A stretch of 40,648 nt of DNA from Murimonas intestini. Its GTDB lineage: Bacteria; Bacillota; Clostridia; Lachnospirales; Lachnospiraceae. The stretch lies in NCBI GenBank assembly GCA_003148945.1, contig QGGY01000023.1, forward strand, positions 1-40,648. The letters run 5' to 3'. The position numbers and the translations under genes were made by a program. The notes beneath the pieces are model-generated. The model did no database searches. It saw nothing but the letters and a program-made list of their open reading frames with translations, and had not been told where the DNA came from. The first letter of the stretch is position 1. Each line of letters starts with the position of its first letter. Positions 9,970 to 18,478 of this stretch are shown here, in pieces.

Positions 9970-10719
9970 TTATTTATTAAGTATTCTCTTCAGAGCAGCT
10001 TCATCCAGCAAATTCACTGTCTGAAACTCACCTTTGTAAAATACCCCCCAGTTATTAAAAACACAGGGAAGCTCCTTTGCTTTTTGAAGCGTATCTATCT
10101 GGATCAAAGATATGGGCACATCATTTATTTTGCAGTACTCTTTTGCCATATCAACGCTCCGGCAGACATAAGGACACTGCATATCATAATAAATTGTCAG
10201 CTCCCTGTTTTCAATTTTAGGGGTTTTGACATTCTGTGCGAATTTTGGCGTTGTGCCGTCGAAAGAAAGGGCAAGCAGTTCGTACCCGTTTTCAGTCGCA
10301 TCAACAGTCTCAAAGCCAAACTTCTTCGCAAAAGACTGGTCAGAAAGCCATGACTTTTGTTTTTTTGCCCCAAGCATACAAACACCGGATTTCCCCTTTT
10401 CTTTAGCATCGGCCAGACAGTATTCCATCAGCGCTCTCCCATATCCCTGTCCTTTATAGCTGCCCGAAACCCACAGGCAGTACAGATAATAATAATTATC
10501 TCCCACTATAGGGACCCATGCAGTTTCAAGCGGCGCATATTCAATAAAGACCTGGGCCTTAACATTTAACTTTCTAAAGACATGGCCTTCCTTTATCCGT
10601 TCCGAAAGCCACTGCCTCTTTGCCTCTACACCTTTATGGGGCTTCCTGCTGCGTATAATGCAGCTTAAATGCTCACTTCCAATATTTTCTGCCGTTAAAT
10701 TTACAAATTCAGCGTTCAT
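9970..10719 (-). CDS. GNAT N-acetyltransferase with YoaP-like C-terminal domain
   Basis: Residues about 1-155 form a GNAT fold with the acetyl-CoA loop in GSYKGQGYGRALM. Residues about 170-249 match the C-terminal domain of Bacillus subtilis YoaP, with a YYDMQCPYVC segment that looks thioredoxin-like (CPYVC). The length of 249 agrees with YoaP. The substrate is unknown. A GGGGGGAG ribosome binding site precedes the start, and a strong terminator follows. It is divergent from the MFS gene and seems unrelated to the glycan genes on either side, so together with the MFS gene it interrupts the glycan locus. Confidence 0.82.
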   Translation of the reverse strand: MNAEFVNLTAENIGSEHLSCIIRSRKPHKGVEAKRQWLSERIKEGHVFRKLNVKAQVFIEYAPLETAWVPIVGDNYYYLYCLWVSGSYKGQGYGRALMEYCLADAKEKGKSGVCMLGAKKQKSWLSDQSFAKKFGFETVDATENGYELLALSFDGTTPKFAQNVKTPKIENRELTIYYDMQCPYVCRSVDMAKEYCKINDVPISLIQIDTLQKAKELPCVFNNWGVFYKGEFQTVNLLDEAALKRILNK

Positions 10720-10846
10720 ATGCTCCCCCCGCTTTAAAATAATAATATTCAGTTTCCTGGTATGTTTTTATATGCATACAGCTTACCATACGGCAGACAG
10801 GAAGTCAAGAAAAATCGAACTCACGTTCTTTCATTATCCGGCAGCC

Positions 10847-10875
10847 TTGCATTTCCTGGCTTATACTGTTATAAT
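10847..10875 (+). promoter_or_regulatory. SigmaA-type promoter for the MFS leader
   Basis: TTGCAT (10847-10852) and a perfect TATAAT (10870-10875) are separated by exactly 17 bases. This predicts a start near 10882 and an untranslated leader of about 225 bases before the MFS start codon. Confidence 0.75.
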
Positions 10876-10929
10876 AGCGCCAAAGGACGGGATGATTCCT
10901 GTCATGATTTTACGGCGGAAGGGGGATAA

Positions 10930-11037
10930 ATGCCATGCTCTGTATCTGCACAGCTCCATGCAAGGTCTGAAGACGGGCGGATTTGCATGGAGGCGAATTT
11001 AAAAGTTACTGGTCACAGAATACACAGTAACATGTAA
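10930..11037 (+). CDS. Candidate leader peptide of the MFS gene (35 aa)
   Basis: An ATG at 10930 follows a purine-rich AAGGGGG with a 4-base spacer and opens a 35-codon frame ending at TAA 11035-11037. It lies between the promoter and the hairpin that hides the MFS ribosome binding site. Its coding sequence includes a hairpin (CTCCATGCAA 10954-10963 with TTGCATGGAG 10983-10992) and a copy of the dispersed 27-base repeat (11005-11031). That repeat encodes the last residues, VTGHRIHSN. The layout suggests ribosome-stalling control, but codon bias cannot prove translation at this length. Confidence 0.4.
   Translation: MPCSVSAQLHARSEDGRICMEANLKVTGHRIHSNM
11005..11031 (-). repeat. Dispersed 27-base REP-like repeat, copy 1
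   Basis: Read on the minus strand it begins GTTACTG and ends GTGACCAGTAAC, as does the copy at 36193-36219. The third copy is at 39165-39191. The ends form a 7-bp stem. Confidence 0.6.
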
Positions 11038-11053
11038 AAGGTTCGTCCGTCAG

Positions 11054-11107
11054 GACTTTGCATTTTAATATTTGATATATCAGAACAATATTAAAAGGAG
11101 CAAAGTC
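11054..11107 (+). promoter_or_regulatory. Ribosome-binding-site-sequestering hairpin of the MFS gene
   Basis: GACTTTGC (11054-11061) pairs perfectly with GCAAAGTC (11100-11107), and TTTAATATT (11064-11072) pairs with AATATTAAA (11087-11095). The AAAGGAG ribosome binding site (11094-11100) is held in the 3' arm and the adjoining internal loop, directly before the ATG at 11108. This is the classical arrangement for translational attenuation. Confidence 0.65.
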
Positions 11108-12430
11108 ATGAAAACAAAACTGAATACATTATTTAAAGGTCTGTCTGCTTTTATTACTCTCTGGGCGACACAGTCACTGTCCGCTCTTGGCAGCGGGATG
11201 ACGGGCTACGCACTGATTCTCTGGTCTTACCAGGAAAAAGGGTCAGCTCTTACTACTGCGCTGCTCTCCATCTGTTCCTATACGCCCTATGTGATTTTCT
11301 CTGCTTTTGCCGGCGCATTAAGTGACAAATGGAATAAAAAGCACACAATGTTAGTCTGCGACAGTACAGCTGCCCTGACGACAGTCCTGGTACTTGTACT
11401 GTTTATAACCGGCCATCTGGAAATCTGGCATCTGTATATCATTAATGCCGTCAGCGGTCTGATGAATACCATACAGCAGCCTGCTTCTGATGTGTCGGTA
11501 AGCCTGCTCACCCCAAAAGAACAGTATCAGAGGGTCAGCGGAATGAAATCATTTTCTAATTCTCTTAATACAATACTGACTCCGGTGATTGCAACTGCTG
11601 TCTTTTCATTTGCCGGCATGAAGGGAGTCATTGCATTTGACCTTTTTACTTTTATAACTGCGTTCATAACATTGGCATTTTTTATCAGGATACCTGAAAA
11701 GAAACGGGACAGTGATGTGCAGGAGGAATCCATCTGGTCGTCTGTAAAGGCAGGCCTGTCCTACCTTCAGAAGAACCGCGGGATACTGGATCTCATCCTC
11801 TTCCTGGCTGCAATCAATCTGATAGCTTCCATGTATGATGCTGCACTTCCTGCAATGCTTTTATCCAGAGACGGCGGCAGCACTGCTGCACTGGGTCTGG
11901 TAAATACTTTTACAGGCCTGGCCAGCCTTACCGGAAGTATACTTGTTTCTCTGATGCCTGCTCCCAAAAGCAGGGTGCGTGTCATCTGCAATTCACTGCT
12001 CTTTTCTATGAGCTTTGAAAATTTTTTGCTGGCTTTTGGAAGAAATATTCCAGTATGGTGTCTTGGCGCTGTCCTCGGATGGCTGATGATTCCTGTAATG
12101 AACGCCAATATGGATGTACTGTTCAGGACTCATATCCCTATTGAAATGCAGGGCCGTGTCTATTCTGCAAGAAACACATTCCAGTTTTTTACTATCCCGC
12201 TGGGATCATTTCTTGGAGGACTATTCGTAGACAAGGTATTTGAACCGTTTATGGCTGCACAGGGGGCAGACAGCTTTTTTATAAAGCTGCTTGGCAGCGG
12301 TAAAGGCAGCGGAGCTGCACTGCTCTTTCTTGTTCTTGCTTTTGCGGGCATTGCGGTCTGTCTGATTTTCAGGAAAGACAGGCATCTGTGGATACTTGAC
12401 CAGAAAAAGGCACCCGAACATTTACATTAA
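11108..12430 (+). CDS. MFS efflux transporter, macrolide-efflux (MefA) type
   Basis: The 440-residue protein has about 12 hydrophobic segments and the MFS motif A between TM2 and TM3 (GALSDKWNKKHT). Its N-terminal half resembles the MFS_3 / MefA group of drug exporters. The start at 11108 is chosen because AAAGGAG lies 7 bases upstream; the frame itself opens at 11072 inside the hairpin. The leader ORF and hairpin suggest drug-inducible expression. The actual substrate cannot be read from the sequence. It is the only plus-strand gene inside the glycan region. Confidence 0.85.
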   Translation: MKTKLNTLFKGLSAFITLWATQSLSALGSGMTGYALILWSYQEKGSALTTALLSICSYTPYVIFSAFAGALSDKWNKKHTMLVCDSTAALTTVLVLVLFITGHLEIWHLYIINAVSGLMNTIQQPASDVSVSLLTPKEQYQRVSGMKSFSNSLNTILTPVIATAVFSFAGMKGVIAFDLFTFITAFITLAFFIRIPEKKRDSDVQEESIWSSVKAGLSYLQKNRGILDLILFLAAINLIASMYDAALPAMLLSRDGGSTAALGLVNTFTGLASLTGSILVSLMPAPKSRVRVICNSLLFSMSFENFLLAFGRNIPVWCLGAVLGWLMIPVMNANMDVLFRTHIPIEMQGRVYSARNTFQFFTIPLGSFLGGLFVDKVFEPFMAAQGADSFFIKLLGSGKGSGAALLFLVLAFAGIAVCLIFRKDRHLWILDQKKAPEHLH

Positions 12431-12432
12431 AT

Positions 12433-12501
12433 AAACCCATCCGGAAATTCAGCGTTCCGGCTCCTTTTCAGGAGCCGGCGCCCCTATATCCGGATGGGTC
12501 T
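12433..12501. terminator. Bidirectional nested hairpin between convergent genes
   Basis: ACCCATCCGG (12435-12444) pairs with CCGGATGGGT (12490-12499), and an inner stem CCGGCTCC/GGAGCCGG closes on TTTTCA. It separates the MFS gene from the convergent GH20 gene. No long T run follows, so termination strength is uncertain. Confidence 0.6.
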
Positions 12502-12535
12502 ATCCCATCGCTCTGTATTACTTTTTAGAATATCT

Positions 12536-14512
12536 CTATACCTCACACATATTTCCGGCAGAAACGATCCTTTCCCAGAGATTGCAGCTGGGCAGTACTG
12601 CCCCTCCGTCTGCTGCCGGTTTGTAAAAGAGGCGTTCTTCTTCCAGTTCAGGAAGACTCTCCCACTTTCCTTCCAGGTAACCACGGACCCGTTTAGAAGC
12701 GCTCTGCAGCCTTGCAGTCAGGCCGCCAAGACGGATATCCAGCACCTCGAAGCCGAATGGACGGCACTCTTCCATCCAGATATCTTCTCTTAAATCCTTC
12801 AGGCAGATGCACAGCCTTTCACACTCTCTGAGAATGTCCGCACATTCACCGAGACGTTTTCTGTCATCCCGTTTATATGCCGCTGCAAGCTCAAGGCCCA
12901 GCTCTGCCTTCTTTGACAACAGCTCTGCTGCAGCTGTATAATACCTGAATACCCGGATCATCTCTTCTTTTTCCGCAGTTTCAGGCTTCTTTTCCTGGGA
13001 CAGCGCATCCTGGCAGCAGCCCTGCAGTTTATCAGCAAGCTGCCTGTAATATTTCCCCAGTTCCATTCCTTCCGTCTGCTTATCAAACAATCCCATCAGC
13101 ACATCCTGATACAGCAGGTATTTAGACGGGTCGGCAGCTTCCTCATTTTCCTCTGTCGTTTGGGGTACCTTGTCCAGAGCATCAAGAAGCATATAGTCCT
13201 CTGACAGAAAGCCTCCAAACTGCTTCAGCCATCCATCAGCCCCGGCATGCAGCTCCTGTACGGATACTTCCTGCTCTGCATAACACAGCTGTGCAAAGCA
13301 GACAGTAGAAAACAGATCACAGGCCATGGGCGTCTCTGCCCCGTTGTCATACCAGAATGTACAGATAGCCTGAGGTATGCCAAGCTCTCTGCTGACCTTC
13401 ATTCCCCTGCGCATAGTGGCGGCAGCTCTTGTGTAATTAGGCGCTATGCCATTCCACGTCCATCCTCCCGCCGCATACGCTATATCTGTTCCCAGGAACT
13501 TCTGATGGAACCTGATATTTCTCAGGTATTCCTCCTCTGTATGGTGATAATAATCCCAGTATACGAGACGCAGGTCTGAGGGTACTCTCACATCTATTGT
13601 CACATCCTCATCATCGGGCAGATCATAATAGCCGCCTGTAGGTGAGAGCAGCTTCACATACATATCGCTCCAGATCATGGAACTGTATCCCAGCTCCCTG
13701 CAGATCCCGTTTACTGTCTCCAGATGCTGCTTCATGATCAGGTCCGGCCGGGTATACCCGTTCCTGACCATATATTTTCCGAATCCCAGCAATTCTGCCT
13801 CATCCATTCCCAGATGGATCTTCTTTGTGCGCAGAGGTTCCATGACATTTTTTATCATCTGACGTATTAATTCTATAACTTTATCATCCCCGGACAGAAG
13901 AATATCCTTTATATCCCTCATATGCTCTTGGGAGGGCCAGCGAAGGAAAGTATTCAGATGAGCAAGCGTCTGGATACATGGTATCAGCTCCAGCCCAAAC
14001 CTGAACGCATAGTCGTCCAGCTCTCTGAGTTCCTCTTTTGTGTATCTTCCCCGGAATGCGCCGAAATAAGGATTCTCATCGATCGTATACAGATCTTCAA
14101 TGTACAGCAGGATCTGGTTCATACCCATGGCCGCAATCCTGCGTATCCTCTGTTTTATCTGCGAAATATTTAAGGCCCCGTTCCTGGAACAGTCATACAT
14201 CGGCCCCATCTCCTGAAATCCCGCTCTCTCCTCCTTTCTCCATTCTCCCGGCTCACCGCCATTCTTCATGCCCTGTTCATCCGCTTTCTGAAGGAAAAGG
14301 AAAAGTCCTCTGAACATCTGGGGCAGATCCCTGCCGCTAAGTGTCAGTGTCCTCTCCTGGGACTTGTATTCTGCACACAGCATATTGTCTTCTATGGTTC
14401 TAAGCAGCACCCTGATTCCCTCTGTCTCGCTGCAGGTATGGCCCTGCTCTGTTAAAAGCTCTTCAAATCCTCCCCGCAGATTTTCATCTGCTTCGTTCAA
14501 ACAAAATATCAT
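12536..14512 (-). CDS. Beta-N-acetylhexosaminidase, glycoside hydrolase family 20
   Basis: The catalytic Asp-Glu pair is visible in HLGMDEAEL (Asp237, Glu238) of a TIM barrel beginning near residue 100 (MYDCSRNG). The N-terminal 95 residues fit the small GH20b-type domain, and a long helical C-terminus follows. At 658 residues with no signal peptide it belongs to the cytoplasmic GH20 type. It would release terminal GlcNAc left after mannose removal. It is the last gene of the upper operon, starting only 9 bases after the GH29 stop codon. Confidence 0.88.
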   Translation of the reverse strand: MIFCLNEADENLRGGFEELLTEQGHTCSETEGIRVLLRTIEDNMLCAEYKSQERTLTLSGRDLPQMFRGLFLFLQKADEQGMKNGGEPGEWRKEERAGFQEMGPMYDCSRNGALNISQIKQRIRRIAAMGMNQILLYIEDLYTIDENPYFGAFRGRYTKEELRELDDYAFRFGLELIPCIQTLAHLNTFLRWPSQEHMRDIKDILLSGDDKVIELIRQMIKNVMEPLRTKKIHLGMDEAELLGFGKYMVRNGYTRPDLIMKQHLETVNGICRELGYSSMIWSDMYVKLLSPTGGYYDLPDDEDVTIDVRVPSDLRLVYWDYYHHTEEEYLRNIRFHQKFLGTDIAYAAGGWTWNGIAPNYTRAAATMRRGMKVSRELGIPQAICTFWYDNGAETPMACDLFSTVCFAQLCYAEQEVSVQELHAGADGWLKQFGGFLSEDYMLLDALDKVPQTTEENEEAADPSKYLLYQDVLMGLFDKQTEGMELGKYYRQLADKLQGCCQDALSQEKKPETAEKEEMIRVFRYYTAAAELLSKKAELGLELAAAYKRDDRKRLGECADILRECERLCICLKDLREDIWMEECRPFGFEVLDIRLGGLTARLQSASKRVRGYLEGKWESLPELEEERLFYKPAADGGAVLPSCNLWERIVSAGNMCEV

Positions 14513-14520
14513 CTTCTGCC

Positions 14521-15837
14521 TTACTCTTCTTTAAGTGTGATCTCAACAACAGTATCTCTGTCATCCGGCAGAGGGTAGCAGTCACTGCTCTTGCTGTCAA
14601 AGAAGAAGAAAGCATTATCCGTATATTCCTTCAGATTCCAGAAGAAGCTCTCCTTGATCTCTGACCCGTCGCTCACAAGGCGCATGGATTTAACTTTGCC
14701 TGCCATCTTCGGAAGGCAGATCGCACCAACCTGTTCCTCCAGCACATGGGCATACAGCTTGTTGCCATTCTGGGTAAATCTTCCCCATTCCGGCTTCGGA
14801 TAATCTGAGAAACCGCATCCGTAGATACTCTTTCCATTTTCCTTCATCCATTCACCCACCTCTGTGAGGATCTCAACAGATTCCTTCGGAATCTCTCCCT
14901 TGGCATTCGGACCTACGTTCAGGATCAGGTTTCCTCCCTTGCTGACACATTCTACGAGTGTTCTGATAACCAGCTTTGCTGATTTATAATGGTGGTCATG
15001 TGCTGCATATCCCCAGTTATTATTCAGAGTGATGCATGCCTCCCATGGGATCGGATTGCCGCCTGCGTCACAGATGCATGCCGGTGGGATCATCTGCTCA
15101 GGAGATGCAAAGTCACCTGAATATGGTGTCGGATCCAGGGTGCGGATGCTTCCTGCATCCTCTGCACTGCCTTCCAGACGATTGTCAATGATGATATGCG
15201 GCTGGATCTTACGCACCATTTCAATAAGCTTGTCTGCTTTCCATGTGTCACACTTCATGGGGCCATAGGAGAAATCGAACCACATAAGATCCAGATGACC
15301 ATAATTAGTCAGCAGCTCATGAACCTGTCCATGCATAAATTCCAGATAACGGTCGAAGTCACGCCCGTCATTTTTATATTCCTCATTTTCTCTCATGGGA
15401 TGATGCATATCACCAAAATGAGGATAATCAGGATGTCTCCAGTCTATGAGCGAGAAATAAAGGCCTACCTTGATCCCTTCAGCGCGGAAGGCTTCCAGGA
15501 ATTCTGCCACAAGGTCACGTTTGCACGGTGCATTTGTGGATTTAAAATCAGTATACTTTGTATCAAACAGGCAGAATCCGTCATGATGCTTTGCTGTCAG
15601 TACAGCATATTTCATTCCCGCCTTTTTAGCCAGCCTTGCCCATTCCTTCGGGTTATAATTCTCTGTTGTAAATTCATCAAAAAATACGTCGTACTCCTCC
15701 TTCGGAATACGCTCAGTGCTTCTGACCCACTCTCCTCTGGAAGGGATAGCGTACAGCCCCCAGTGAATAAACATTCCAAATCTGGCTTCGCTGTACCATT
15801 TTGTTCTCTCTGTTCTTGCTTTTACTACTTCGTTCAA
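14521..15837 (-). CDS. Alpha-L-fucosidase, glycoside hydrolase family 29
   Basis: The N-terminal FGMFIHWGLYAIPSRGEW signature and the nucleophile Asp in LDLMWFDFSYG (about residue 188) identify GH29. The protein has about 438 residues and no signal peptide. In an N-glycan operon the likely target is core fucose. The frame extends to a TTG at 15885 with no ribosome binding site. The TTG at 15837 is preferred because AAGGAGG lies 8 bases before it and the mature domain starts shortly after. It is flanked by the transglutaminase-fold gene and the GH20 gene. Confidence 0.9.
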   Translation of the reverse strand: MNEVVKARTERTKWYSEARFGMFIHWGLYAIPSRGEWVRSTERIPKEEYDVFFDEFTTENYNPKEWARLAKKAGMKYAVLTAKHHDGFCLFDTKYTDFKSTNAPCKRDLVAEFLEAFRAEGIKVGLYFSLIDWRHPDYPHFGDMHHPMRENEEYKNDGRDFDRYLEFMHGQVHELLTNYGHLDLMWFDFSYGPMKCDTWKADKLIEMVRKIQPHIIIDNRLEGSAEDAGSIRTLDPTPYSGDFASPEQMIPPACICDAGGNPIPWEACITLNNNWGYAAHDHHYKSAKLVIRTLVECVSKGGNLILNVGPNAKGEIPKESVEILTEVGEWMKENGKSIYGCGFSDYPKPEWGRFTQNGNKLYAHVLEEQVGAICLPKMAGKVKSMRLVSDGSEIKESFFWNLKEYTDNAFFFFDSKSSDCYPLPDDRDTVVEITLKEE

Positions 15838-15909
15838 TTTCTTATCCTCCTTATCTTGTTTTGATTTCCGCGGGCAACAGGCCAAGGTCAGGCTTGCCCG
15901 CCCCTGGTC

Positions 15910-18459
15910 CTAGGCTTTCAGGACACGCAGAAGCATATCTGCTGTCCCCACGTTATATCCGCTTGTTGCATAGATGCCGGTCAGTCCTTCTTTTATCACA
16001 ATAATGAGAGGAAGCTTATCCGGGTCCACATACATCCTTCTGCCAAGAGTCTGCACATTGCTTCCGAAATCATCATATAAAAATTCTACATTTTTCAGCA
16101 CGCCAAGTGTTCTCTTTAAGGTTGGGTCCTCAAATGCATCTTTGCTTTTGATCATAAAATAAATTTTTGAATCAAGGGCTGCAAATTCTTCATGCCTGTC
16201 ATATATCTCATTCAGTATATGTTCCGTAGGTTCTTTGCTCTCTTCCAGCCAGATCATAAGCATCTTATTGCTGTCATCCAGACTGGATGCCATAACTGTA
16301 CTGCCGTCTCCATCCTTTAATTCAAAATCAAGGATCTTGTTCTCCTCCAGCATATCTGAGAGCTGCGCCTCTTTCAGGGATAATGTAACATCTCTGCACT
16401 CACCCGGCTTTAATTCAAAATAGAGCTGCTTTGCAAAAATATTTCCATTTGGAAGCCTGTTTGCAGTCAGCACTCTGTAAAGGCCGGACTCCAGCCGTAT
16501 CTCACCAAGGCCTGAAACTCCTGCTTCCTCCTGAAGCAAAAGAGTGACAAACTGGCTGCCATTTAATCGCGCAAGTGTCCAGTTCTGTGTATATGTCCAT
16601 GCAGTATTGCTGTCATCCCCGCTGATCCTTGCCGCTGCGTCTCTTCTGTCCTGCTTCTCCTCAACTCCGATAAAACGTCCGTCCACATAAAACTCCAGTG
16701 TCTTATCTACAGGATTGAGCCTGGACGGTATCCCCAGCGAGCGTCCGATAGCCACACACAGGATCTTCTGAGACTGAACGCTTCCGATTCCTGAAGTAAG
16801 GCAGGCTTCAGGCTTCGTGATCAGATTGCTGTATTCTTTCTCCGGAACAGCCTTCACATGTCCGTCCACATATGCTTTTATTTTAGCCGGATCCTTTTTC
16901 ATCTCTTCCTTCAGACTATCCTCAAGATATCCGTCTATAAATGCCTTATAATCTGTCAGACGCTCGAATTCAATCCTGGGATTCATGATATACGGCACAA
17001 AAAGCCCGCTATCGCATGTGTCTGCAAATTTTAAGCTGTGCTCCATATGTGCTGTGAGGACATCAGCCTTTAAGTCTCTGTAGTCCTTATCTGTCAGCGC
17101 CTCCAGAAGTGACATTTTCCACTGCCACATCTCTTCTTCTTCCTCTCTCCATGAAAGGAATTTTATGATCTCGCCAATATTTCCTCTTGCTGCCTTTAGT
17201 ATCTCTTCTGCTTTTTCTCTTGCAGGACATCTTGATAATATATCTTCCGCAAGTTCCTTTTTATAGAAGTTTTCAACCTTTTTCTGGCGTTCTGCCACAG
17301 CTGCTGCAAATTTCTTCTCTCCGGCTGCCTTCTGTTCCTTTGTAGGCTGGGCAGCATTGACAGGAGCATCCTTTGGTGCAGTGATCTCCATCTCGCTCCA
17401 CTCATCCAGCTTCCACGGCGCCTTTTTGACTCTCAGAACTGCTTCTTTCTCCGTTATTGTGTTTATGAGGCATTCTGCAAACCGTCCGTCTGACTCTGCA
17501 AATAAATGGAGGCTGCCAAACCCTGTGTTAATTTCCGTCCATCCGTCTTCACCTGTAACAGCCGTAGCTACATTGCCAAATTCTCCATAATTCAGAACTT
17601 CGCATGAGACCGGCACTCCTTTGAGAGAATTTCCCTGCTCATCTTCCACTTTGATAAAAAACTGGGTAGTCCTGGCATACCTCTCCAGGTGATTGATAAT
17701 CGTTGATATCCCTTTTTTGCCTACAACCGCCTCTTCCGGTGCAGCCTCGTCGAACCATCTGGAATGGATCATCATGGCCCTTGAGGATGCATTCGTAAAC
17801 CAGCCCTTATTGAGTATCTCTTCCGGTTCACACGCACCGAGGAAATACCAGCTGCCGTCGCACCACACTTCAACCCATGCATGGTTATCGTCACAGTGGG
17901 ACCATAGCGGAGCATAGACTTGTCTGGCCGGGATCCCCACACTTCTGAATACAGATACAGCAAGAGTAGATTCCTCACCGCATCTGCCGAATGCAGAATT
18001 ATATACAGTTATGGGCGATGCAGTCCTGTCGTCTGTCGTCTGATATGTAGCTTCCCGGGCACACCAGTAATTGACTTCCAGTGCGCTCTCCTTCATGTTC
18101 CTGCCTGCAATTATGTCTTTTAACTGGTCGTAGAAAAATCCTCTGCAGGATGACAGGTCTTCATTATTGATCCTGTGATGCAGGACATAGTTGGCAAATA
18201 ACTTTTCAGGTACCTTGCCCGCATAGGGACCCTGCTTCCATAAAAAGACACCATGCCTTGCATAATCCAGATACAGCTCAAATGGATAGTCCACAGCATC
18301 GCTGAGAGGCATTGACATATACAGATATTTCAGCGCCTCCGCCTCATCGGCCTCTTCACTCTCTACTTTTCTGACGATCTCTTCACCGATTGCGCCCAGC
18401 TCTTTCATCTGTGCAGAAAATGCCTCTGCAATCTGTCTGCTATATTCTTGTGAAAACAT
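15910..18459 (-). CDS. Large transglutaminase-fold protein, PNGase-like catalytic core
   Basis: This 849-residue protein has no signal peptide. Residues about 150-235 form a transglutaminase core: GRCGEES (Cys160), RSVGIPAR, NHAWVEVW (His193) and WYFLGACEPEE. The Cys-Gly-Glu motif and the ACE after the His strand resemble eukaryotic peptide:N-glycanase more than bacterial TgpA types. The Asp normally two residues before ACE appears to be Gly208, so the triad may be altered. Residues about 268-348 look like an Ig-like domain. A second, degenerate transglutaminase repeat near 561-605 (RSLGIPSR, FYVDGRF) lacks the Cys. The last ~120 residues look thioredoxin-like. Its place between CutC and the fucosidase, among N-glycan enzymes, suggests action on glycan-asparagine or glycopeptide linkages. 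This is inference. Confidence 0.75.
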   Translation of the reverse strand: MFSQEYSRQIAEAFSAQMKELGAIGEEIVRKVESEEADEAEALKYLYMSMPLSDAVDYPFELYLDYARHGVFLWKQGPYAGKVPEKLFANYVLHHRINNEDLSSCRGFFYDQLKDIIAGRNMKESALEVNYWCAREATYQTTDDRTASPITVYNSAFGRCGEESTLAVSVFRSVGIPARQVYAPLWSHCDDNHAWVEVWCDGSWYFLGACEPEEILNKGWFTNASSRAMMIHSRWFDEAAPEEAVVGKKGISTIINHLERYARTTQFFIKVEDEQGNSLKGVPVSCEVLNYGEFGNVATAVTGEDGWTEINTGFGSLHLFAESDGRFAECLINTITEKEAVLRVKKAPWKLDEWSEMEITAPKDAPVNAAQPTKEQKAAGEKKFAAAVAERQKKVENFYKKELAEDILSRCPAREKAEEILKAARGNIGEIIKFLSWREEEEEMWQWKMSLLEALTDKDYRDLKADVLTAHMEHSLKFADTCDSGLFVPYIMNPRIEFERLTDYKAFIDGYLEDSLKEEMKKDPAKIKAYVDGHVKAVPEKEYSNLITKPEACLTSGIGSVQSQKILCVAIGRSLGIPSRLNPVDKTLEFYVDGRFIGVEEKQDRRDAAARISGDDSNTAWTYTQNWTLARLNGSQFVTLLLQEEAGVSGLGEIRLESGLYRVLTANRLPNGNIFAKQLYFELKPGECRDVTLSLKEAQLSDMLEENKILDFELKDGDGSTVMASSLDDSNKMLMIWLEESKEPTEHILNEIYDRHEEFAALDSKIYFMIKSKDAFEDPTLKRTLGVLKNVEFLYDDFGSNVQTLGRRMYVDPDKLPLIIVIKEGLTGIYATSGYNVGTADMLLRVLKA

Positions 18460-18478
18460 TGCGTATCTCCTTTTCCTC

